Assembly: GCA_018813975.1 (NCBI GenBank)
Contig: JAHJAQ010000059.1
Location: forward strand, 1-13,420
Length of the DNA stretch: 13,420 nucleotides
DNA from: Microcaldota archaeon
GTDB lineage: Archaea; Iainarchaeota; Iainarchaeia; Iainarchaeales; JAGVWC01
Reading direction: 5' to 3'
The first letter of the stretch is position 1. Every line of letters begins with the position of its first letter. The notes beneath the pieces are model-generated. The model was not told where the DNA came from, searched no databases, and was given only the letters and a program-made list of their open reading frames with translations. A program made the position numbers and the translations under genes. Shown piece after piece: positions 1 through 5,408 of the stretch.

Positions 1-140
1 AAAAAACCTTTGAAGCCACGCACACCCGATTCCCCCACGGATTCCAGTACATTTTGAAAGGATACCAAGAAAAAAATCCAAAGAGTGAATTGGTTTTTCG
101 GCAAATGGAAAAAATAGAACAAAGAATTCGGTATTCTTAA
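1..140 (+). CDS. 3' end of an unidentified protein (truncated by window edge)
   Basis: An open frame enters from the left edge (first full codon at position 3) and runs 45 codons to a TAA at 138-140. The visible tail is charged and probably helical, containing HTRFPHGFQYILKGY followed by a Lys/Glu/Arg-rich end (QMEKIEQRIRYS). There is no membrane segment or cysteine. I do not recognise the family, and too little is present to assign a function. It converges on the minus-strand membrane protein that ends at 255, across a 114-bp spacer. Codon choice resembles the neighbouring genes, which supports a real C-terminus rather than a chance frame. Confidence 0.5.
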   Translation, partial: KTFEATHTRFPHGFQYILKGYQEKNPKSELVFRQMEKIEQRIRYS

Positions 141-254
141 ACCGTTTGACATTAGTTTTTCCCAGGTTTTTTCGTCCAAAACAAGTTTTTGTTAAGCTTT
201 TTTAATTGGCGAAGCCATGCGATAGCTTTTTTCGCGAGCATTTTGAAAAAAGGC
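141..254. terminator. Convergent intergenic spacer with small hairpins and T-tracts
   Basis: This 114-bp spacer lies between two convergent genes. It holds several short inverted repeats beside T-runs: AACAA-gttt-TTGTT near 180-193 followed by a T-rich stretch at 198-203; TGGC-gaa-GCCA at 207-217; and GCGA...TCGC at 219-235 enclosing a T-run. On the minus strand the A-run at 245-251 becomes a T-run just past the membrane gene's stop. Archaeal termination mainly needs a T-tract, so two-way termination is the simplest reading. No tRNA or C/D-box signature is visible. Confidence 0.4.
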
Positions 255-626
255 TCAGCACACAAAGTAGACATCAAAGCCGGGCAAGGGAACCAAGCTA
301 CTAATCCAAAAAGAAAGTAGTAGCCAAACCGCGAGAACCGTCCAAATCCAAAAGGACACTAGGATTTCTTTGTGCTTGGTTTCAAATTCAACAGAAAAAC
401 GCTTGTTGGCCCACCAATTCGCCAAAAACGCTACTAAGGGAAAAGCAAACAAGCCCACATACGCTACAAACAAGGGCACATCAATAAAAGAATCCAAACA
501 AAGCACGCCGTTCCAGAGCACAACAGGTACAAAAACAACCACCATTAAAACAGAAAGAACAATAGGAATCCAGGTTAATTGGGCCAAAAACCCAAAGCGC
601 CTTGAAATAGTGGGTTTGGGGGGCAT
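255..626 (-). CDS. Small three-helix membrane protein of unknown function
   Basis: The frame encodes 123 residues from the ATG at 626-624; a GTG two codons upstream (632) is an alternative. Three hydrophobic segments are clear, at about residues 18-38, 50-72 and 87-109. They are separated by a short loop with Cys43 and Asp45 and by a charged loop (NKRFSVEFETKHKE). The tail is short and ends in Cys123. ATG 626 is preferred because the TATA element at 650-657 sits about 27 bp upstream, which fits a leaderless transcript starting at the ATG. The gene stands alone, divergent from the ribosomal operon. I recognise no family. The long hydrophobic segments argue that it is a real gene. It lacks the motif-helix-basic tail order of archaeosortase substrates. 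Confidence 0.6.
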   Translation of the reverse strand: MPPKPTISRRFGFLAQLTWIPIVLSVLMVVVFVPVVLWNGVLCLDSFIDVPLFVAYVGLFAFPLVAFLANWWANKRFSVEFETKHKEILVSFWIWTVLAVWLLLSFWISSLVPLPGFDVYFVC

Positions 627-649
627 ACGCACAAAACAACCAAAGCAAC

Positions 650-657
650 GTATTTAA
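650..657 (-). promoter_or_regulatory. TATA box of the orphan membrane protein
   Basis: Read on the minus strand this is TTTAAATA, a strong archaeal TATA element. Its centre lies about 27 bp upstream of the ATG at 626. That spacing would place the transcription start at the start codon, and no Shine-Dalgarno motif precedes the ATG, so a leaderless mRNA is inferred. Confidence 0.55.
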
Positions 658-675
658 ACCTTTTTAGGGCAAAAC

Positions 676-682
676 TTTATAT
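676..682 (+). promoter_or_regulatory. TATA box of the rps15-rps3ae-DUF92 operon
   Basis: TTTATAT is preceded by A-rich sequence that could act as a BRE. A start about 25 bp downstream (around 704-706) would give a leader of about 50 nt ending in GGTGA. Its opposite-facing partner is the TATA at 650-657, so two promoters sit back to back within about 30 bp. Confidence 0.45.
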
Positions 683-745
683 CGTTTTTTATTTGAGCTA
701 TTTCGCTCCATCCGGACGAAACGGCAATCAAAAATTATTCTTTTT

Positions 746-750
746 GGTGA
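746..750 (+). promoter_or_regulatory. Ribosome binding site GGTGA that decides the rps15 start
   Basis: GGTGA matches the usual archaeal anti-Shine-Dalgarno complement. It directly abuts the ATG at 751 but lies 6 nt before the in-frame ATG at 757. This spacing makes 757 the likelier initiation codon. Confidence 0.6.
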
Positions 751-756
751 ATGGAA

Positions 757-1236
757 ATGAAAAAAGAGACTGAAACCGTGGCAGAAGCCCCAAAAATGGC
801 AGATTCCAAGCCATCCAAAGAAACCGCCAAGCCAGCGAAAAAAACAGTTTCCAAGCCCGTTTTAAAGCCAAAAGAAATAGAAGAAACCATCATTGGTTTA
901 ACCAACCAAGGAATTAGTGCGTCAGAAATTGGACTGATATTGCGCAGTCAACACGGCATTCCCAAAACCAAAGCCGTGCTGGGCAAAACCATTTCCCAAA
1001 TTCTAAAAGAGCACAAGCTAAGCCCAGAAATTCCAGAAGATCTCATGGCACTTATTCGAAGAGTAGTGGCATTAGATGCACACTTGCAAAAAAACAAAAA
1101 AGATTATAGCGCCAAACGCGGTTATCAACTAACGGTTTCCAAAATAAGACGATTGGTAAAGTATTATCATCAAACCAAACAATTATCCAAAAAATGGCGA
1201 TACAGCATTGAAACCGCACGATTATTAGTCAAGTAA
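757..1236 (+). CDS. rps15: 30S ribosomal protein S15 (uS15), archaeal type
   Basis: uS15 binds the central domain of 16S rRNA in the small subunit. The frame gives 159 residues from ATG 757 (161 from ATG 751). Residues from about 37 on match archaeal S15: SEIGLILRSQHGIP (56-69), GKTISQIL (76-83), SPEIPEDLMALIRR (89-102), and the C-terminal RNA-binding block SKIRRLVKYY (128-137) with KKWRY and ARLLVK. The total length is near the archaeal norm of about 150. Residues 1-36, however, are a low-complexity Lys/Ala/Pro/Glu/Thr segment that does not resemble the basic Met-His/Gly-Lys-Ser start common in archaeal and eukaryotic S15. The stop overlaps an upstream in-frame ATG of the next gene, so the two are surely co-transcribed. 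Identity is secure; the start is fairly secure. Confidence 0.95.
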   Translation: MKKETETVAEAPKMADSKPSKETAKPAKKTVSKPVLKPKEIEETIIGLTNQGISASEIGLILRSQHGIPKTKAVLGKTISQILKEHKLSPEIPEDLMALIRRVVALDAHLQKNKKDYSAKRGYQLTVSKIRRLVKYYHQTKQLSKKWRYSIETARLLVK

Positions 1237-1237
1237 T

Positions 1238-1242
1238 GGTGA
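1238..1242 (+). promoter_or_regulatory. Ribosome binding site GGTGA that decides the rps3ae start
   Basis: GGTGA begins 2 nt past the rps15 stop and sits 5 nt before the in-frame ATG at 1248. The overlapping ATG at 1236 contains the first base of this motif, so it cannot use it. The arrangement copies the one before rps15. Confidence 0.55.
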
Positions 1243-1247
1243 ACAAA

Positions 1248-1883
1248 ATGCCGGCAATGATAGAAGAAAAAACAGAAACCAAGGAAAAAAAGCCCAAGCG
1301 AAGCGTAAAAAGAAAAACCGTAGACAAGTGGAAACGAAAAAAATGGTTTTCTATTATTGCCCCAGATTTTTTTAATCGAGAACCACTAGGAGAAACCGTT
1401 TCCGAAGAAGAAGAAAAAGTATTAAATCGAACCATTGTAGCTAATGCAGGAGAACTTTCAAGGCAATCCAAGTTAAGACACATTCAATTAAAGTTTAGTA
1501 TTCACAAAACACAAGGCCAAAAAGCATTCACCCAATTTAAGGGCCACGAAATCCAAGATTCCTACTTAAAACGATTGGCACGAAGAAGAAGCAGTAAAAT
1601 ACAAGTAGTGGAAGAACTAACCATTAAAACTGGTGAAAAGGTTCGCGTAAAAGCCGTTACCATTACAAGTCGAAAAGCAGCTCAAATCCAAAAAACCCAG
1701 ATTCGCAAAATAATGAAAAAAGAGCTTGAAGATGCGGCTGGAAAAAAAACATTCGAGCAATTCATTCAAGAAATTATTTTTGGAACCATTTCTTCTAACA
1801 TTTTTAAGAGTGCCAAAAAAATTGTGCCCATCAAACGAGTGGAAATCAACAAGTCCCTTGTATTGCGCCAAAAAGCAACTTGA
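1248..1883 (+). CDS. rps3ae: 30S ribosomal protein S3Ae (eS1)
   Basis: eS1 is a small-subunit protein of archaea and eukaryotes located near the platform and mRNA exit. The frame gives 211 residues from ATG 1248, or 215 from the overlapping ATG 1236. The family core is visible: DKWKRKKWFSIIAPDFF (26-42), GETVSEEEEKVLNRTI (48-63), a strand-rich middle with FKGHEIQDSYLKRLARRRSSKI (about 97-118), and VRVKAVTITSRKAAQIQKTQIRK (132-154). The N-terminal 25 residues are a Lys/Glu-rich tail. The C-terminus ends soon after PIKRVEINKS, without a long acidic tail. It lies inside a compact operon between rps15 and the DUF92 gene and shares one base with the next start. Identity is secure. Confidence 0.93.
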   Translation: MPAMIEEKTETKEKKPKRSVKRKTVDKWKRKKWFSIIAPDFFNREPLGETVSEEEEKVLNRTIVANAGELSRQSKLRHIQLKFSIHKTQGQKAFTQFKGHEIQDSYLKRLARRRSSKIQVVEELTIKTGEKVRVKAVTITSRKAAQIQKTQIRKIMKKELEDAAGKKTFEQFIQEIIFGTISSNIFKSAKKIVPIKRVEINKSLVLRQKAT

Positions 1884-2575
1884 TGGGAAAAAATATGACC
1901 ACAATTATCGAAGCAAGCATTGTCCTTTTTGCACTCGGAATCTTTTCTTTTTTTTCATACAAGCGAAACTGGTTGAATAATGAAGGCATTCTAATTGCCA
2001 ACATCATAGGATTAAGCACTTTTATTTTAGGGGGAGGAAATGCACTTACCACCTTGTTTGTTTTTTTCGGAGTGGGAGAAGCCGCGACTTATTTTATTAA
2101 AGGAAAGAAAAAACAACACCACCAACGCAATACAGGAAATATTCTGGGAAATTCTTTGGCGTCTATTGTAGCGCTATTATTGAGTTCTACAATCGGTTTT
2201 TTTGGCGCGATCTCGGCTTCATTGGCAGACACTCTATCCTCGGAAATCGGAGTATTATCCAAAAAAAAGCCCAGAATGATTACCACTCTTAAAACCGTAC
2301 AAACCGGAGTAGATGGAGGCGTAAGTGCATTGGGATTTTTGGCCGCGATTATTGGAGCACTCATTGTTAGTGGAATGGGTTTTTTGTTTGGTTTAAGCTG
2401 GGAACACGCAGTACTCATTTTTCTAGCAGGACTATTTGGCGGCATTATAGACAGTGTATTTGGTGCTACCATCCAACAAAAAAAATGGGTGGACAACAAT
2501 GAAGTCAATTTTTTAGGGAGCTCTGCTGGCGCTCTATTCGCAGTATTACTTGGAATTATCTTCGGGCTGTTATAA
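1883..2575 (+). CDS. DUF92 family membrane protein (TIGR00297; VTE6-like putative prenyl-phosphate kinase)
   Basis: This is a polytopic membrane protein of 230 residues. The ATG overlaps the rps3ae stop by one base. ATG 1895 (226 residues), preceded by GATGGGA, is an alternative start. DUF92 hallmarks are present: ADTLSSEIGVLSKKKPRMIT (115-134), TGVDGGVS (141-148) and GLFGGIIDSVFGATIQQK (183-200). About six hydrophobic segments are spread from residue 7 to 230. The characterised plant member, VTE6, is a phytyl-phosphate kinase that makes phytyl diphosphate; the substrate of archaeal members is unsettled. With carS just downstream, a role in prenyl-phosphate recycling for ether lipids is a reasonable inference. 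Family membership is confident; function is not. Confidence 0.88.
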   Translation: MGKNMTTIIEASIVLFALGIFSFFSYKRNWLNNEGILIANIIGLSTFILGGGNALTTLFVFFGVGEAATYFIKGKKKQHHQRNTGNILGNSLASIVALLLSSTIGFFGAISASLADTLSSEIGVLSKKKPRMITTLKTVQTGVDGGVSALGFLAAIIGALIVSGMGFLFGLSWEHAVLIFLAGLFGGIIDSVFGATIQQKKWVDNNEVNFLGSSAGALFAVLLGIIFGLL

Positions 2576-2617
2576 AGAATTTCATTGAAAACCACTATAG
2601 AAACCAAACCAGCTTTG

Positions 2618-2628
2618 AAAACGTTTTT
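2618..2628 (+). terminator. Possible T-tract terminator after the ribosomal/DUF92 operon
   Basis: A perfect AAAACGTTTT palindrome continues into a five-T run about 45 bp past the DUF92 stop. The T-run would suit archaeal factor-independent termination. The palindrome has no loop and is AT-rich, so it may be chance. Confidence 0.3.
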
Positions 2629-2698
2629 CTAGTAAACAAAACAAGCATTTCCACCTCTAAAAAAGGGTATTAAAGACCTCGCACTAACTATTTCTAAA

Positions 2699-2718
2699 CA
2701 AATATTTAAAGGAATGAT
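2699..2718 (+). promoter_or_regulatory. carS promoter and RBS-like element
   Basis: AATATTTAAA at about 2701-2710 is a good TATA match, and GGAATGAT at 2711-2718 looks like a degenerate ribosome binding site 6 nt before the ATG at 2725. The TATA centre is only about 20 bp from the ATG, so either the mRNA is nearly leaderless or the start lies further upstream. A weaker TATTAAAG at about 2669 is the other candidate. The 149-bp gap before carS otherwise holds nothing I can identify. Confidence 0.4.
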
Positions 2719-2724
2719 TACCGC

Positions 2725-3231
2725 ATGTTTTGGATTCAAATCATTTTGTTCTTGCTGCCACTCTACTTTGCCAATTCAGGTGCTGTAATTTCAGGGGGAA
2801 AGACGCCATTAGACTTTAATATGCGTGCCTGGGATGGCAAACGATGGTTTGGAAAGGGCAAAACCTACAAGGGAACCGTGGCAGGCATTTTTATTGGAAC
2901 CCTTTCAGCAATGGTAATCATAAACCTAGTACCCGCATACACCACAAGCATTGCAGAAAACTATGTACTATTTGGTTTTTTGGTTTCTATCGGAGCCATG
3001 CTAGGAGATATTGTAGGAAGTTTTCTCAAAAGAAGAATAAACATTGAAAGCGGCAAACCACTATTTTTATTGGATCAACTCGACTTTTTAGTTGGGGGAG
3101 TGTTACTAGGCAGTATTTTTTTTGTTCCAAGTCTTTGGCAACTCGCAGCCATGGTTATTATTACTTTTTTAGCCCACCGTTTCTTCAATTGGATTGCTTT
3201 TAAAGCCCAGCTCAAAGCAGTACCGTGGTAA
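2725..3231 (+). CDS. carS: CDP-archaeol synthase (CarS)
   Basis: CarS is an integral membrane enzyme. It condenses CTP with 2,3-di-O-geranylgeranylglyceryl phosphate to give CDP-archaeol, the activated precursor of archaeal phospholipids. The 168-residue frame carries the family blocks: SGGKTPLDF (23-31), DGKRWFGKGKTYKG (37-50), GAMLGDIVGSFLKRR (90-104) with the nucleotide-metal Gly-Asp, and LLDQLDF (115-121) with its two aspartates. There are about five hydrophobic helices: 3-22, 50-70, 80-98, 120-135 and 138-158. The length fits archaeal CarS (about 165-180). The TAA at 3229-3231 is one base before the archaeosortase ATG, so both probably come from one mRNA. Identification is secure from the motifs. 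Confidence 0.95.
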   Translation: MFWIQIILFLLPLYFANSGAVISGGKTPLDFNMRAWDGKRWFGKGKTYKGTVAGIFIGTLSAMVIINLVPAYTTSIAENYVLFGFLVSIGAMLGDIVGSFLKRRINIESGKPLFLLDQLDFLVGGVLLGSIFFVPSLWQLAAMVIITFLAHRFFNWIAFKAQLKAVPW

Positions 3232-3232
3232 C

Positions 3233-3733
3233 ATGCCGCTCTCAACCCAAAACAAAAATGCCCTGCACTTTTTAGGAATCTTTTTTTTGGTTTACTTTGT
3301 TTTTCAATTTGCACTTCTTGTTGTAGATCTTTCTTTTTTGGAAAACGGACTGGCAAACATAGAAGCAAATTGGACTGGATTATCCGCCACCGAAAACAAA
3401 ATCATGACTGGAGATGGCGTTTTTATTATCAATCCGAATTGCACGGGACTAGTGAGTGCGATTATTTTGGGAGGAATCGTTTTTGGTTTAAAAAAACCGG
3501 GTTTGAGAAAAAAACTCCAATTATGGGTTGCTGGTGCAATAGCATTATTTGTAATAAACCTGGGGCGATTGTATTTGGTGGTATGGACTGGAAAACAATA
3601 TGGAATTGAACTGGCGGAAACTATTCATGTGGTTTCCTGGTTTTTAACCGCTCTATTTATTATTGTGATTTGGTTAATAGTAACCAAAAAAATGACTGGG
3701 GTAAAAAGTCTTTCCGAGCTCATTAGTGACTAG
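3233..3733 (+). CDS. Archaeosortase/exosortase family membrane protein
   Basis: The frame codes 166 residues from ATG 3233; a TTG-started frame from 3194 would run inside carS and is less likely. Hydrophobic segments lie at about 11-33, 70-86, 97-118 and 133-150. The exosortase catalytic set is in order: Cys70 in NPNCTGL, Arg112 in INLGRLYL and His132 in ETIHVVSW. This family is a membrane cysteine transpeptidase fold that cleaves C-terminal sorting signals of exported proteins. Haloarchaeal ArtA acts on PGF-CTERM proteins that become lipid-modified. At 166 residues this is a short, core-only member. It follows carS by one base. It ends 7 bp from the convergent secD stop. Family assignment is strong; the specific subtype and substrate are unknown. 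Confidence 0.88.
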   Translation: MPLSTQNKNALHFLGIFFLVYFVFQFALLVVDLSFLENGLANIEANWTGLSATENKIMTGDGVFIINPNCTGLVSAIILGGIVFGLKKPGLRKKLQLWVAGAIALFVINLGRLYLVVWTGKQYGIELAETIHVVSWFLTALFIIVIWLIVTKKMTGVKSLSELISD

Positions 3734-3757
3734 TTTTGGTTTATTTTTCTTTTTTTT
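3734..3757 (+). terminator. T-rich terminator of the carS-archaeosortase unit, inside the secD 3' end
   Basis: Straight after the archaeosortase stop the plus strand runs through three T-tracts (4, 5 and 8 Ts) broken by single bases. This is a typical archaeal termination signal. The same bases encode the Lys/Glu-rich C-terminus of SecD on the other strand. Confidence 0.55.
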
Positions 3758-5405
3758 CGCGGGAAAGAATAACCTTGGCAAACTCGGAAAAAGCCGGGCG
3801 TGTGATTAATGTTCCAATCAAAACCCCTACAATCGTTACCGTGGCAAATCCAACGAGTTTTCCCAATCCAAAACCAAATAGAATAACCGGAAACATCGTG
3901 GCCATCGTAGTGCTGGCAGACGCCATTACAATAAAAAACGCGCGCTTGGCTCTAGCCACTAAAGAATGAAATTCATGGGCCGCACCCTTCAATAATTCAT
4001 CAGTAATAATGATTTGCTGATCCACCCCGGTTCCAATCGCGGCTAGAACCCCTGCTACAGAAGCCAAGTCAAGATTCCAGCGAACAAAAGCCGCAAATCC
4101 TAAAATCAACACAACCTCTGAAATAATTGTAACCGCAATCGGTAATGCTAAGAATAGCTTTCGATAGCGAATAAAAATAATAATCAAAACCGCGATTAAT
4201 GCAAACAAGCCCATAAACGCGGCATCTTTCAAAAACTCTTGTCCCAATAAGGCGGAAATGGTTTCCTTGCTAATATTTTCCACGGCAATGGGCAAAGAAC
4301 CCGATTGCAACAAAATCGTTAGGGCGGCTAGTCTTGCTTGAGCATCTTCCGGTGTTCCCCCAGAACCCTGAATAACCAATTCTGAATATACTTTGGCGTT
4401 TTCTATTTCTGCAATATAAGGATCCAGATTAGTAACGCCTTCGGTTAGGGAAATAACAGATCTTGCACCACTGGCTTGCCACGCAAAAGGAATTCCCTCT
4501 GGCGCTATAATTGGTTTGAGTTCAAAACCCTTATTCAATAATTGGAGTTTAAACCCATCGGACAAGTCCTCTGGGATTAAGGCCGTTGGGTTTTCTTCTA
4601 CCAAAGCATCCAATTGAACCCAAACCGCATCATTGTTTTGATCAGTGCTGTTGTTTTGATCTGCTCGATCTTCTAGAATTACAAATGGAACCCCAATATT
4701 GGAAAGAAGATCTTCTATGGCAAGGTTCGCGGGAATATCCGCTAATGTATTTCCAAACTCTAAAATCTCGCTATCGAGAACAAAAACACTGCGGGGCAGC
4801 ACCAAAACACTTTCTTGGGGACGATCAATGAAAAAAAACGTGTTCTTACAATCATATTGTCGCCGACCATCAGGGGAAACACTACTAATATCACATTGGT
4901 GGAACGTCATTTCCGTGAATCGTTGCGCGGCTTCTGTTTTTAACAAAAAAGGCAATACCCATTGCGTGCCCCCTCCCGGAAGGCTACGCAAACCATACCC
5001 TCTATTAGGATCTTTTAGGACTTGGAATTCTTCTCCAGAAAACAAAAGGTTTCCATCTAATAAGGCTTCAAACTTTCCCTGACGCAATAATAAAGATTCT
5101 AGTTGTTCGACTTGTTCGGGATCGGTTTCAGCAATATCCGCTAGTACAAAATCGTTTCCCACAAAACTAACCGTAACATCTCGTAATCCCGTAAAGTTCA
5201 ATCGTTGTTCTATAATTGAACGAATTTGGTCTTGTTGTTCGGCATCTGTAACCGGTTCTGCCAAGTGAATTTGGAAAGAAGTGCCCCCCTTAAAATCAAT
5301 GCCAAAAGACAATCCAATAAAAGCAAGGCCAAAAATGGCAAACAACAAGGTTAATGCTAGTAACCAAATGCGCCAATTGTGTGTTAAAGAACTAAAACCG
5401 GGCAT
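3741..5405 (-). CDS. secD: Protein-export membrane protein SecD
   Basis: SecD works with SecF as an RND-type accessory of the Sec translocon that helps proteins cross and leave the membrane. The frame is 554 residues. It shows an N-terminal helix (13-35), GIDFKGG (35-41), and a long extracytoplasmic domain (about 42-390) ending in the SecD block ILLQSGSLPIAVE (364-376). A five-helix RND half follows (393-540), with GTGVDQQIIITDE (458-470) at the conserved helix-4 Asp position. The only two cysteines, Cys171 and Cys186, lie in the external domain. Residues 249-260 are an Asn/Asp/Gln-rich linker. The ATG at 5405 lies 3 nt after the secF stop, with GAGG at 5418-5415. The secF-secD order is usual for archaea. 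Confidence 0.93.
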   Translation of the reverse strand: MPGFSSLTHNWRIWLLALTLLFAIFGLAFIGLSFGIDFKGGTSFQIHLAEPVTDAEQQDQIRSIIEQRLNFTGLRDVTVSFVGNDFVLADIAETDPEQVEQLESLLLRQGKFEALLDGNLLFSGEEFQVLKDPNRGYGLRSLPGGGTQWVLPFLLKTEAAQRFTEMTFHQCDISSVSPDGRRQYDCKNTFFFIDRPQESVLVLPRSVFVLDSEILEFGNTLADIPANLAIEDLLSNIGVPFVILEDRADQNNSTDQNNDAVWVQLDALVEENPTALIPEDLSDGFKLQLLNKGFELKPIIAPEGIPFAWQASGARSVISLTEGVTNLDPYIAEIENAKVYSELVIQGSGGTPEDAQARLAALTILLQSGSLPIAVENISKETISALLGQEFLKDAAFMGLFALIAVLIIIFIRYRKLFLALPIAVTIISEVVLILGFAAFVRWNLDLASVAGVLAAIGTGVDQQIIITDELLKGAAHEFHSLVARAKRAFFIVMASASTTMATMFPVILFGFGLGKLVGFATVTIVGVLIGTLITRPAFSEFAKVILSREKKEK

Positions 5406-5408
5406 TTT

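Noticed and set aside
141..254. Structured non-coding RNA in the first spacer
   Set aside because: The hairpins are short and disconnected, no C/D, H/ACA or tRNA signature is found, and two-way termination explains the T-tracts better.
370..657. 95-codon plus-strand frame opposite the small membrane protein
   Set aside because: Its translation is Thr/Lys/Asn-rich without domain features and spans the minus-strand gene and its TATA box. The opposite frame gives three clean membrane helices.
2089..2607. 172-codon minus-strand frame over the DUF92 gene
   Set aside because: It is the complement of a gene with clear family motifs; the translation is Ser/Pro/Asn-rich with no recognisable domain or start signal.
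3194..3232. Upstream TTG start for the archaeosortase within carS
   Set aside because: It would add 13 polar residues encoded inside the conserved carS end. ATG 3233 gives a normal N-terminus before the first helix.
4699..5082. 127-codon plus-strand frame inside secD
   Set aside because: Shadow frame of a well-supported SecD gene; no ribosome binding site and no coherent protein features.
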